DNA from: Leptoclinus maculatus
Taxonomy: Eukaryota > Chordata > Actinopteri > Perciformes > Stichaeidae
Reading direction: 5' to 3'
DNA: 64,000 nt
Assembly: GCA_032191485.1 (NCBI GenBank)
Contig: JAVDOI010000003.1
Coordinates: 11,222,986-11,286,985, forward strand
Below, in pieces: positions 47,595 through 60,900 of the stretch; positions within the stretch are counted from its first letter, which is position 1; each line of letters opens with the position of its first letter. Position numbers and translations under genes: made by a program. Under the pieces are notes generated by a model that saw only the letters and a list, made by a program, of their open reading frames with translations, had not been told where the DNA came from and searched no databases.

Positions 47595-50500
47595 TCACAG
47601 CTCCGCAAAGTGCTCCCGAAGTTGCTTCAGAAGCTGCTGAGTGTCGACATGCTCCGGGAAGGAGTCCTCCGACTTTTGGGCGGCAGTGTAGCTGCTTTGA
47701 AGGTCTCCGATCTGCAAACAGACAAAGTCATCACATCGGCAGATGTTTCTCTTAAACTACTGCACTGTTCAGATATTTAGATATATTTAATAGTGACAAA
47801 TTACCTTTTCAGAGAGAATGGAGAGATTGAAGTGTGGCTCATACATGTGAGGGGCCAGTGATGCGGCCGTCTGCAGGAAGGCTTTAGACTGGATCATAGA
47901 CAGGACAACCATTAGTCACGTCGACATTATACCGAGTATATCGAGTTGCACCCGAGGAATGGGCATCTTAAATCAGACAGCTGAGACATCATTCAGCCAA
48001 CTTATTAGCTCAGTGGTAGTTTAAGTTAAGTTTGCGCCGCGTTTGGTGTGAACACAGCATTAGTGATTCATTGGACAATGCACATCAACAAGCCTTCGTG
48101 AAGTAATTCAAGTAGACTTTCAAGGCAACTAAAAGACTAAAACAACGTGTACTTCATGTGTGGTTTGACATCCAAACATCCCTACAAAATATTAGTTGTG
48201 CACATAACTCCATTATCCCAAAACACACCTGTTTCTTATCCCTGCACTTTCAGCTTCAGCATAACTTCTGTTAGCACAGCAGCAAACCGACTTCCAGCTG
48301 ATGGCTGAATACTGTATCGCACAAACACTCAAAGTCATATTTTCACCTGTTCGATACGACCTTTGCGCAGCTCCAGCACAGCCAGGTTGTTGTAGGCCTC
48401 CGCGTGGTCGTTATTAAAAGCCAAAGCCAGTTTAAAACACTGGTAGGCCAGTGTCAACTCTCCTATGCCCTGTAAACACAGAACACATGCTCTTTGTTAC
48501 CAACGTATGTATCCGTTGTAAGCTTGTGAGCTCTACTTTCTGTCATCACCGACATTCTGGGATACTTTTGGGGATTGTGAACTCACCACAGCCACATGTC
48601 CTATGTTGTACCACACATCCGCCTGCTCTTGGTCATTGGCCACCAGGGCCTGAGCCCTCTCAAACGAGGACAGAGTCATGTCGTACTGCTGCGCGTAGAA
48701 GCAGCACAAGCCCAGGTTGTTGTACAGCTGGCAGTTATACACCCCCATCTGAAGTAGCCGTCTAGCATTGGGAGAAATATTATTGAATCACTGATGGGAT
48801 ATAATCTCTCGTAACAAGACATTACACAAATGATGCATGAATGTGTATCTGACCTGTAGAAGCGCAGGGCGATCTCAGGCTGATCCGTGTAGAAGTGATT
48901 GCTGCCTATACAGGCTATAGCCTCCACGTGGGTGTTGTCCTGCTTCAGCACATCTTTGTAATACTCTGTGGCTGATGAGATGTTGTTCATCTCCTGTGGC
49001 AATATCACAGCATAAACAGTACATATGGTTTCCTGTTTCATTTTAGCAGTTGTATTTTGGAGTGAGAACTAAGTGGAAACTATCGTTAGGATCATGGTGA
49101 CATACTGTACCTCATGTATGCGAGCGATTCCCGTTAGAAGAGTAACCTCACCAGGAAAGTGGTCCAGACCTTGCTTGAAAAGGTTAAGTGCTGTTATTGG
49201 TTGATCCAGGCGCTGATACACCTATGGGGAAACACACACAAGGTGTTTTCATTGCCAACACTTGGCATCAAGAAAGAGTATTTTCCATCATGCAAAACAA
49301 ATTAATAATTGGTACATATCTCTCTACCTTTGCAAGGTAGAGATATGTATCCACCACCTCTTTATGGTTGAGAGCTGATCGAAACTGTTTTTCTGACTCT
49401 CGATACAAACCGAGCCTGCAAAGTTCAGAGACATTAATCATTACATATTGCAAAAATGATACTTAAATGTCAGAAAGGTGGAGCTCCAACCGTTTGGATG
49501 CCTGTGAGTTACCTGTAGTAGCATTTCCCGAGCTGAACTTTCCACCACCAGTCTTTGAACTGAGCATGTTCAGTAGCTTGGGCAGCCAAATCTAAAGCCT
49601 GGATAATAAAATATGAAGTTTGTGTTGCATGAATAATCTTCAACAATCTTACAATGTAAAACACATTTTCTTCACAAGTTAGATTTATAAAACACTTACA
49701 TTTTTAACATCGTTTTCATGATGGAAGATGTACTCAAACAGTGTCTGAGAAGGGAAAGTATGGTTACTTGACATGTCAGAAAAAATAATGATCATAACTC
49801 ATTTTTGCAAGTCTCAATCTTACCCTGGATAATTGTGGTTTTTGGGAATACTTGGCCAGATTTAGTCTCGACAAGTTTATATATGGTCCTTCTGGATTGG
49901 TTAACATCGACGCCTGGAGAAACAAAATGTCATGCTAAATGTTTTAGGCTTTCTTCATAGTCGATGTAGCTAAAGAAAACTATTAAAAATAAACAAGTGC
50001 ACTGGAAGATATTGGTATAATGTAAATATAACATATTGTATTTGAAAATACTATAAACAAAGATCAATAAAACACATATAACACATTGATATATTTTTTT
50101 AAGAAGGTAATATTGATTATGTTTGCCCAAATTCAGCGGGCAGACGCTTTGTTTCAATATAAGAGCTGTGGTGGGAGAAGTGTATTTGTGTTTGCACATG
50201 GAGCCTTTCAGTTCAGTCGATACAGACTGACACAATTTCATGGAATATTTACTCACTGTTCCCAGACGAATGAATCTGCCAGAAGCGCTAGTGACGGGAC
50301 GAGCAGTGCTTGCAGTGCGTGGGGTCTTGATGGCCTGCTCCATTGTCCCAGGACGTCCTGACTGTGTGCTGGGCCGCACAAACCCTGTGATAGGACGCCC
50401 TGATTGTGTCAAAGGCCTAGAATACAGAAAAGGGAATTCAGATCAGGCGTCTCTTACTTTGAGGAAAAAGTTAGCAATGGCAGACAGTACCTGACGGCCG

Positions 50501-51386
50501 GTGTGGGACCTCCGCCCTGACTTGTTCCAGGGAGCCTCAGTGATGTTCCTGGTCCTGGAAGAAAAGTCAAGTCTCATCAATCAGACACATTTAACAATTG
50601 AGTAAATGTATGAATTATTCATTTTCTTAACTTTAAGGCGCTGAGAAGAGTTTACGCTTACGTGCAACTTGAGCAATAGAGCTTTCATCCAGCATCATCT
50701 CAGCTATCCCTTCCTGGTCGACCTCAATCTCATCGATGTATACCATCTCTGTAAGAGCGCGAGTTTTCAAGCTCCATGCAGCCTGAGAAACACATAATGC
50801 TTCAGTCATACAGATGGCCTCGGATGTAAAAGGTGAACATGTCACAGTCAGGACCTGTGTTGCACTATGCACACGAAAAAAAGTATGAAAGGGGAAGGCA
50901 GAGAGTAACGAGGTTACCTCTGAGATATGTAAGGAGGAGTCCTTGAGACAGCATGCAGTGAGTTAGTGAGAGAAGAAGAAGGTTGAGGGGAAAATGAATG
51001 AAAACAAAGATGCAGCAGAGAAAAACAAAGATGAAATGTGAAAAAGAAATGTGGTCTAGTGACCAGGAAATGAGACAAATGTGGATTCTAATACGCTAAT
51101 GCTAATAAATACAACGTAACCTAAATTAAATAATGATAACCTTGACAGACTCGACTAATGGGGATTATACACCGTGTTCTACCGGATTCCTGCCTTAGCA
51201 AAGAAGCAGGATTTCCTGAACGGATAATCGCTAGCATGCTAAGCTAGCCCCCGGCTAACTACGCAACAGTACCTGGTCGTACGGGTTGTCCTGTAATATT
51301 TTAGTACAAATATCGGAACATTGTTGGAGCCTTCGCCTCCTGAAGTAGCTCAGCGCCAGAAACAAAGGGTCCATCGTCACCTCCAT
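47595..51386 (-). CDS. ttc8: Tetratricopeptide repeat protein 8 (Bardet-Biedl syndrome 8)
   Basis: Fourteen coding exons on minus, 505 residues: 51386-51273, 50782-50662, 50554-50491, 50416-50257, 49913-49824, 49744-49700, 49598-49513, 49415-49328, 49221-49111, 48993-48854, 48761-48587, 48469-48347, 47888-47805 and 47711-47595. BBS8 is a subunit of the BBSome, the coat that moves membrane proteins into and out of cilia. The N-terminus (FLALSYFRRRRLQQCSDIC) and the repeated RPITGF/QSGRPGTMEQAI region match human TTC8. TPR repeats fill the second half (GSNHFYTDQPEIALRFYR, NNLGLCCFYAQQYDMTL). 505 residues equals the human isoform without exon 2A. An optional 24-nt exon at 50941-50918 would make it 513. 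Confidence 0.96.
50918..50941 (-). CDS. ttc8: Candidate optional micro-exon of ttc8 (exon 2A position)
   Basis: Between coding exons 1 and 2 an in-frame 24-nt segment is flanked by an acceptor (TCTCAAG) and a donor (GAG/GTAACC). It would add DSSLHISE between NPYDQ and AAWSLK. Human TTC8 has a 10-residue retina-specific exon 2A in this same place (EPDPELPVHQ). The sequence itself is not conserved, so this call rests on position, phase and splice sites. Confidence 0.55.
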
Positions 51387-52618
51387 TGCTCGGTGGGGGA
51401 AAGTACGACGTTAGGTGTAAATATTAGCTACACACAAGCTGTTTAGCTAAGCTGTGATGAGGGCGAGACCGACGCTTCCTCTGTCGCTCGGCAACGACGG
51501 AGGAGGGCGGGGCTTCACTGCTGAAGTTCCTCTGTCTTTAAAACACTCACGTCTATTGGGACATATTATTAAAACAGTCATGTATGAATTAAATTATATC
51601 CTACTTATTTTAGGGGAATATTTTGGTCTTTGTTTGTAAAATGCACATTCAGATTATGATATTTTCAGTAAGACACAAGGAGTTGATGTAAAATTGACTG
51701 ATTTATATATTTCACATACTCTGCATGCTTTTGTGTATTGTGCCTCTGACATGGATGTTTTTTAGTGTCTAACAATGCAGCATAATATTGTCGTTAGTCC
51801 ATGTTTTTATTTAACATAGTTATCCCTCATTTTATTTGCTTTGTGTGTGTTGAATTGGAGAGCCTCTGTGTTGCCTGTCTTGTTAGTACTTGAAAATGTA
51901 GTATAAGAGTCTCCTGAATGATGATACTATTGTTTGTGCACGTATTGTAAAGGGTCAATATTGCATAACTTTGTACATTTAATCTTATATTCTGTTTTTA
52001 GGTTTACTTTGTAACATCTGCCTTGGGACTACAGATGAAAAATAGCCACATTTACAACAATGCTTTTATTAATGTGCACTGCCCCTTATCAAATAAACCA
52101 ATAAATAAACCAATAATTCAAATTCTGTTATCCAGTTTGAAATATTAGTCCAGCATAACTTTGCCGGCCATGACGGAGTTGTCGTCTCCAGCTTTGTATT
52201 CCTCGAAGATGAGTGAAGGGATCTGATTGGACGACACGAAGGTCCGTCATCTTTGTGGGCGGTGCTTGCGGTATAACAGTGCAGCTCCATCTTTGCAGGA
52301 TTTGACAGGAGCTTTGACCTGTGTCGAGGAGGACTGCGAGACTCGGGATGAAGCAGTGGAAGTAGATCCTCATGATGAGAACAACAGCGTAAAAAACCTG
52401 TTTCCTAAATAGAGACAGAGAGCTTTCATCATATCGGACAGCAAGACTATATACATTCACGCGACCCTCAGAAATGCAGAATTTCAACGCTTTCTGTAGA
52501 CTGGTGGAAAACGGATCTAATGGGACACAGGGGCTTAAAATAAATCCTTTTTGGTGAATGACACTATATCGGAAAACCTACGTGATAGCGACAGAGAGAC
52601 ACACACGGAAGTGCGGAC
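51387..52618. promoter_or_regulatory. Divergent region between ttc8 and eml5
   Basis: 1.2 kb head-to-head spacer. GTCGCTCGGCAAC at 51483-51495 is an RFX X-box-like pair of half-sites with a one-base spacer, about 100 bp upstream of the ttc8 ATG, fitting a cilia gene. 51600-52060 is AT-rich. Between 52060 and 52500 overlapping minus frames occur, but I recognise no protein. The eml5 5' UTR precedes 52619. Confidence 0.5.
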
Positions 52619-55600
52619 ATGGCTGACAGAACTGCTCCGAACTGCCACCTGAGACTGGAGTGGGTGTACGGATACCGGGGACATCAGTGCCGCAACAACC
52701 TGTACTACACCGCCGCCAAGGAAATAGTCTATTTTGTCGCCGGTGTGGGAGTTGTATACAACACCCGGGAGCATAAGCAGAAATTTTACCTGGGGCACAA
52801 CGATGACATAATCAGGTAGTGTAATGACACACGGAACTGTTTGTTTCAGCACCTCGGACAGCGTCTGACCCACAGTAGAAAATGAATTGATACTGTAGTG
52901 TTGTCATTGTGGGTGCCGGTGTCACCTTGTTTAATGTAATATGATACATATATATATATATATATATATACATGCACACACACAGCAGCATCCCCTTAGT
53001 TTGTGAGGGACTTCAGTGTCACTTCAGCAAGGCAGATACTTTTCACCCGACTAAAGATCACACTGCTGCCACTCCTCTTGCAGTTGCAGGGGCTGCTACA
53101 TTATTTCAACGGATTTATTAATCAAACCTTATTTAATAACTTAATCTTTAAAATAGAAGGAAATGTCGCGTACAATTTTTTCATGAGCGCAAAGGTGATT
53201 CTTTTAAAATGTTGTTTTGTTTAATCAAAAAAACTCAAAGGTATTTAATTTATAGACATATCACACTGATAAAAGCAGCACATTCACTCACCAGAGAATG
53301 GGTTTACAGAAAATATTTTGAATTTTTTGCTTAATAATAACTTGAACTATTAATTGATTGGTGGAGATTTACATTGCTGGCACCGGTAGCAGTTTCAACA
53401 TATATTACAGCAGCCTACATGTCTTGTCTTTCCAGCACATGGGGGGCAATAATACTAATGTGCAGTTCTGAAAATGCACTTGAACACATCTGTCCTTGAA
53501 AGGATGTTTGGATTGGACTGCTTTCTGTGGGTTGCAGTAACTCAAACAAAGCTTGAATCACCTTATTTTTGATAAAACACAGCAGAATGACCAGTGTTAC
53601 ATTATGCATGTAAGGATCCTGCTTTTCCAGCTGTTTCTCAGGATGCCCTGCAACAGCGACCCGTGTCCAACACTCCAGCGCTTGTGTTGACATGTATGTG
53701 TGGGTTGGCCTGGAGATGACTAGCATTATATGCTGTGTCGGTAGTCAGCTGGACTCCTGCTCCATTATTAATGGAACAGTAGAGATACTAACCCTCTGCT
53801 GGGTGAAGTCCTCGAGTTCACGCACTTAGCTGGAGGAGTCACTGACTGCATGTGCAAGACTAATTAATGACTTTGCAAAAGTAATGAATTGGCAAACCAT
53901 TCAAATCAACCATCTGTACATCTGTTATCACTATTGCAAGCAAAGTTGTAAGGATTCAGTCAGATAGAGCTCCTTATACTCTTATTTGGTTTTCTGTTGT
54001 CTTTTCTACAGCCAGGCTGTTCAAAATAGATATAAAGCTTTGGTAATTTGAACACATTTACAGTATAAGCTACAGAGATGTCTTGAGCTGTCTGTTATTG
54101 TTGACACACACCAGGTCATTTTAAATGCAGATCTCAGAGGAGTGCTTGTGAATCTCCCATGAACACTTCCTTTGACTTATACTACTCTGGCACCACCAGG
54201 AGCCATCCTCACCAGATTCAGTGCTGAATGACTCGTGGAATAGATGCACCCTCAGATAGTACTACAATTCAAAACCCTCTCTCTCTGTTGTTGCTCTTGT
54301 TTTCCTTTTTCTTGGTCTATTTTGGTTGTTTGTGAGCTACATCTAAATCAGTGTTTTACTTCATGAATTAATTGCTCCCAGTCAGATGTGGAGGAGCTAA
54401 TTGGCAGGTTTTCACATGAATGAAAGGCTCAGCTGTCTTTAAACAAGATAGTCTGGCCTTCTTTTGCTGGTCTGGCACTTAAATTAAATTCACAGGTGGT
54501 TGAGCAATAACCTAATACACTGAGGATGTTAATTTGCTGTAGTTAAAACACTAATCCCCCTCGAGTGTTAGTAGTATTACATTTTTTTGCTGTTCTTTCC
54601 TCACATCGCTCTGTATTTGTTCCACTCTCTTGCAGCTCAGATATGTATTCCAGTCTAAAACTCAAAGAACCTGAGGCGACTGCTAAAAACCTACAGGAGT
54701 CAGTACCCCAAAGCTTAATCTTTGCAATGCTGACATGAACCTGAACAATGCACCCAAATGCATTCCTGCATACTAAAAGAGTATGCATGAATTACTAAAA
54801 GATGCTTTGAGTGTGTGATCCCATTGAGTTCCCATAACCACTGCAAACTAAGCAGTGCACACAATCCTGTCCAGGTGGGAAGGGTGGTGGGGAAGGATCA
54901 TCTTTTAGATAGTTTGTAACGATAAGAACGTCAATTTCTGTACCAAAAATCAGGTATTGTGTTGGCAGCGTCGAAACATCTCATAAGATAGATAGCTTTA
55001 TTTTCTGCTGTTTTTTGAAATCCTGGCTAATTCATGTTCTTTGTTTTGATCGAGCGTGAGAGTTATTTAGAGGGTGTTATGGACACAGGGATAAAAGACT
55101 GTGTCATGTTACAATATCTTATTGATGATATTAGTTATGATGGACCACAGCAGAGTTATGGATTATAGATGCCAGACCAAGACTGGTTGTTTCAGTGAGC
55201 TTAGAGAGACACAGTGAATCTGTGAACTGTGTGAGCTAATGCGAATTAACTCTGCATATTAATGTGCAAGCTAAGATCAAAAGTACAAAACTGACTAGCA
55301 TGTTCTGTAAAGTTGTTATAGTGTGTTTGATAAACATGCGATACAGTATATTTGAGTTTCTAACAATATAACTATTGCACAAATTGAGGATGTGCATGTG
55401 AAAAAAAATTACTTTGGAGTATTAGGGGAATATGTGGGAATGTGCTTTCAGACAATTAATGTTGATAACCGCCGTGAGAGCTTATAGATATGTTTCACAC
55501 ATCAGTGTATCCATCTTCCCTTGTTTTTAATGTGGATTAATTTTCATTTCACGTGGCACAAAACATTGTCTTCTGTGTACTTTTTGTTGACTTTGGTCTC

Positions 55601-57844
55601 AACAGAATGTCACTATTCAATCAGTAAAAAACAGTCCAATAAAAGACGATCTAGTGAGAAGATTGTAAAAAATTCACCTAGCAACTACTGTTGGTGACAA
55701 TGCTGTCTGCCTTTTGCTTCTTACCTTTACACATATTTCGGTGCTTTGTGCAGAGTGTCAGTGAGATGCTCCTAGGTCCCATCATCACTGTGAGTAGCTG
55801 CCTAGTCTCCAAAGAGCAGGTCTGTCTCCCCCAATTAGGATCCTCCAGAGTTCAGTACAGTTACTTAGCGCAATGGCATGATTCAGCATCGTCGCCGCGA
55901 TTAAAGAAATAAACTCGGACAGACGTCTCATTTATGTGGTGATGCTATGAATGTTTCACACAGAGGAGGTGGAAGTACACTGTGAGATGCTCCGACAGTG
56001 TACTCCTCACTTTACCCTCACTTAGAAACAGCCCACATGTCAATAGAACTATTCTTTTTATATAACTTTAGTGCATTTATGAGTTGTTGATCACAAAATT
56101 AAATATCACCATAAATAGAAGGAAAAATAATTATGCTGGAGCGGATAAAAGGTGTGTCTCGTGTTATTCTGGCTTATTGACCGTTGTCTCTTTCTGTGCT
56201 GCATCTCCGATCTTGAAAAATCAACTCTTTTTGGCTGTTTATTTGCCTCATATCGACATGTAAACGGGTTGTTTAATTAGTGCAGGGTTTAGCCAGTTTT
56301 GTACTACAGGACTTGGCAGATGGAAGACAGCCCGTAGCCTATATTAAACAGGAGAACCACGGTGATGCACTGCAGGCTAAGTCATTAGTGATGCCATTTA
56401 GCAAGCTCTTCAGCTGACAGAAATGTAAATGAAACAGCGGTCTTGTTGCTGACTCAAAGCAGTAACATGGACACACCATACACATTAAAGGTAGGATAGG
56501 AAACATAACTGAAGTGAAAGTCCAGCTGAGTTTCAGGGTTTCCTGCAAATACTTTTGGCATGAGATTGACTCCATAGCTGTTGGATATTTTATTCTTTAT
56601 CGTTTCATGTTGTTCCAGGGTCAAATCAGACAGATCTGCTGTGCACTACCTGCTTGTGCCAAAGCGGTTTTCTCTGTCTGCATCTCAAAGGGGTCCAGTC
56701 ATGCTTCTTTTCTCTTCCTCTGAATGCTATTTATAGTTGCTTTGCTCTGATTATATAATTCATAAAAAACAAGATGCAAAATTGTGCCAGGTTGGAGAGA
56801 GGTTCAACAAAGAAAGGTGGGAAGCGGAGGGGATGAGAGAGAACAAGGAGAGAGGGTTGAGGGAGGACAAAGATCAGACCTGTCACATCTCACGCACCTC
56901 ACATTTCACAGACGCTACACCGCCAAAGCTTTGTCAAGTCCTTGGAGACAGCGTGTTTCGAATGCAGATGAGGTGTCACGAGTCAGACAGAAAGATTTTA
57001 GCCTGAAAACTTGGGAGGACAAGGACGGAGAAAGAGAGGTAGATTGAGGCGTAAAGTGAAAGTGGGAGATGAAAGCCTCGTTTGTCATGAGCTGCTTGGA
57101 CTCGGCAGGTTGAGGCTGCCCGGCCTTGCGAAGCCTCATTCATCCTGCTGTCTGAATTCAAGCCAGGATTGGAAATTCTGGAGAGCAGTTGGCAAAACAG
57201 GCAGCCTGATTATAATGGGAGGGAGCTCCGTCGCAGCATGAAATATATAGGCCAGGACAGGGCAAGAGGAAGAATTGCCCAGTGAATCACTCAGGCCTGC
57301 CTGGAACGTGACTGGCGGCCGCTGAAAGGATGGGCGGAGAAGGGGGAGGGAGTGACAGCTTTATACAGCAGGCTGTTGCTCAGCTGTAGAGTGGGAATGC
57401 TTGTGGGTGAGGAAGGCACGAGTGGAGTGGAGGGGAGAGGAGCGGCGAGATTATGTAACAGCGTTACAAATATATGCCTGGTGATGCGAGGAAACCCCAG
57501 ATGAATTGGAGATGGTGAAATGGGCAGAGGGCAGTTCAAGGGATGCTGAAAAAAATGAACAGAAAGTGGGGAAAAAACTGAAATTCACAGATTCGCCAAT
57601 GCTGCTTTTTATACTCAATGAACACCCTGTAGGCGTGCATGAAGCCAGGCTGTATATTTGAGCATGGCTGAGTTAATTGGACCATGTCACCTCGTCAAGC
57701 TGCCCCTCTGCTTCCACATTCAGAGCCATCACAGACTTAATGTGTTCATCTCATCCCAGTGGTTTCCGCTGGGAGGTGAATCCCTCGTTTGCTCCCTGCA
57801 CACACAAGCACGCAAAGTGGCAATGCTAACCAGATGTTTTCGCT

Positions 57845-57912
<68 letters not shown>

Positions 57913-60900
57913 CAGTTTAGCTCTGCATCCGGAGCGTGTGTTGGTGGCTACAGGACAGGTGGGCAAGGAGCCTTACATCTGTGTGTGGGACTCCTACACC
58001 GTGCAGACTGTGTCCATCCTCAAGGATGTGCACACACATGGCATCGCCTGCCTGGCCTTCGACCTGGAGGGACAGGTACAGTTGGACCACGATAATGTTC
58101 AAATTATAAGAATCCACCACAGAATATCCCAGGAAATTGACTGTTCCCTAGCATTGTTTGAATTGCTGCAAGGCACTGGTTTCTGTTTTGTAGAAAAGAG
58201 CACAGACAGCACTGAAAGTGTCAACAGACATTTTTAGTTTAAGCAGCACAACAATCAAAACCCCACTCAAGAGCTGCACTCTGGCTTTTGCAGCTCGCCC
58301 ACAGGGCTGAGTTTCTGAACGACACATCTGTGATTACTCCAGCAGTATTGGCTGGACAGCTGCACCCAGACATGCTCTACTTGGTAGATTTTAGTCAGCT
58401 GCAATGCTTGGTACTTTGCATGATAGAGTTTGACAGGACCTGGTTGTGTAAAGGTGAGAAAAGCTTTAGGATACCGGAAGACTTTAAGTACTCATGTAAA
58501 AAAAACACAGTTAGCAACTGACATCCGGATAGCAGGAACATGCAACATGTGCACATTATTTGTAACTTGAAATTAAAGCGTCTCTTGTTATCTTTCGAGC
58601 TCCCTGCAGCTCCCTGCAGACTAGTTAATATTTACACACTGCAGCCTCCGGCCGATGTTGATTTGGACTATGAAAATCGATACAGTGCGGAAGCATCTCT
58701 AGATTTGTATCTTTAGAAGTCTCTCTATGCCCCCCGTAGGAGCTCCCAGAGTTACACCTCCTGCATTTTGCAGTAAGAGACAAGGAGATGACCCCGTGCT
58801 ATTTTCCTGCTCGGGTAGAGAGCTGGGGATTTAGATGGAATGTGACAATGTTTGAAGCCAGAGTAGGCTCTATCGCTTCTCAGGTCAGCAGCTCTATTTA
58901 CTCTCCATCTCTCTCCTTCCTGGATTAGAGGAAGTCAGAGCTGAACTCAGGACAATCCAGAGGAATGCCTTGTGCCATTACCCTGTCCATCTATTAAAGC
59001 AATATCAAAATATACACTGATGTTTGAGACATCTCTTCTAGGTATTTCAGCATGAGCTGCATTTGTGATGACTAGTAGGAAGAGTATAACCCATGGCCTT
59101 TGTTGTACTTTATTCTTGCTGTTCCGAGTATTTAAACCAGTCTACATGCCACATTATGCTGTGTTTAAGGTTGCTCATGTCTTGATCAAAAACCTGCCTG
59201 TACACATGATTCATTCATTCATTTATGCTCAACAGTAAATAGACAGTGAAAGGTACCCTTTTATTTTGGCATCTCAGCTGTCATATTTAATTAATGGCAA
59301 CTTTTGTAAGTGGGATGTATTAGCTTATATTAGCAAGACTGATTATCTGTAGATATCGTGACAATGCTGATGTTCAGCGGGTAAAATGTCTATCATGTTA
59401 AACATTTTAGTTTAGCATGTTAGCATGCTGAAAATTGCTAATTAGCCATCAACACAAGTACAGCTGAGGCTGATGGGAATGTTATTCGTTTTGGAGGTAT
59501 TTGTTCATAAAACAAAGTAATGGTTAACATTTCAACATTTGTATTGTTATTAAAAGTCATCCTGGGGGTAACATGGATGTGTGCACCAACTTCTGTGCCA
59601 GTCTTTTTAATAGCTGTTTAGACATTTACCAAAAAACAAAAATGCCATCGCTAAAGTCATTAGGGCTCCTCATCTGGGGACCATGAATGCATTTACAACA
59701 TTTCAAGGAAATCCCTTGAAAAGGTGTTGAGATATTTCCTCGGCTGGCCGACATTCCTCGAGCTAAACAGATTACTTCAGTTTTCAAATTCTGGATGTAC
59801 TTTTAAAAGCTATAGTCCACATGGTTTCACTGGGTTTCATCACACCCATCACTCTTTGCTCATCATTAAAATATAGACTTCTCTTAGTACAAGTCATAGT
59901 AGTGCAAATGCCTCAGCAGAGTCTTCTCTCCATAGCTGAACTCTTGTTCAGCAGTGGATAAGATGACATCCTTTATCATGTAAAGCAAGCTGCAGAGTGG
60001 AGAAGGATTTCCATGAGAGCTGCTCTCCCCTTATCTGCTCCACTGCTGCTGCTGCTGCTGCTGCCTACTCACTCACTCAGCTATAGGAGGCTCCTCCAGC
60101 AAAAGCACTCAAATGTGTTCACTGGAAGTGCCAGGGGCTGGACAACTGTTCTCTGTAGCCATTATTAGCCCTATCATTGTGGTCTGCCATGTCACAGTGG
60201 ACCTATTTTAGTTTGTTTGGCAGCGATTATTGCAACAGAGCAGAGTCAGTTCAATCTGATGTCTTTTCCTTTGCTCTCTTTGCAGTGTCTGGTGTCCGTG
60301 GGTTTGGACTCTAAAAACACAATCTGTGTGTGGGACTGGAGGAAAGGGAAGGTTTTGGCAGCCGCTCCCGGTCATACAGACAGGGTAAACACTTTCTTCC
60401 TCCCCTGTCTCCGTCACAAGCTCAGTATCGACCGCCTCAATTAGCTATAGATGCAGGATGGAATGCCTGCCCAAAGGGGACGTAAACAAGTTAGGCCTGA
60501 TTGATTGTGAGCTTTCCAGAGCCCGTCTGAGAGGGTGCACAGCTAATGAAAAGGAATTTTAAAAAGATGAAATGCAGGCAGCTGTTTTCTAATTCAGCCC
60601 ACACATATTACAATGCAGCCTGTGCAAACACGCACACACACTTTCTTTTAATTTCCTCTGTTTTAAAAAAAATGTTGGCAGGTTTAAATATGAATAGAAT
60701 TTAACTAAATGAACATCACATTAAAGAGTTACACGAAGGATCAATATGTTGCATGATAATATGCATAATATGATGTTGTGGTGTTTGTCTAACAATATTT
60801 AATGCACTGTATGTTTTTCGCCCCACAGATATTTGACATATCATGGGATTTGTATCAGCCGAGCAAGCTTGTAAGCTGTGGTGTCAAACATATCAAGGTA

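Noticed and set aside
57658..58095. 145-codon ORF with a serine/leucine repeat
   Set aside because: Reads through the (CT)n tract and eml5 exon 2 in the wrong frame.
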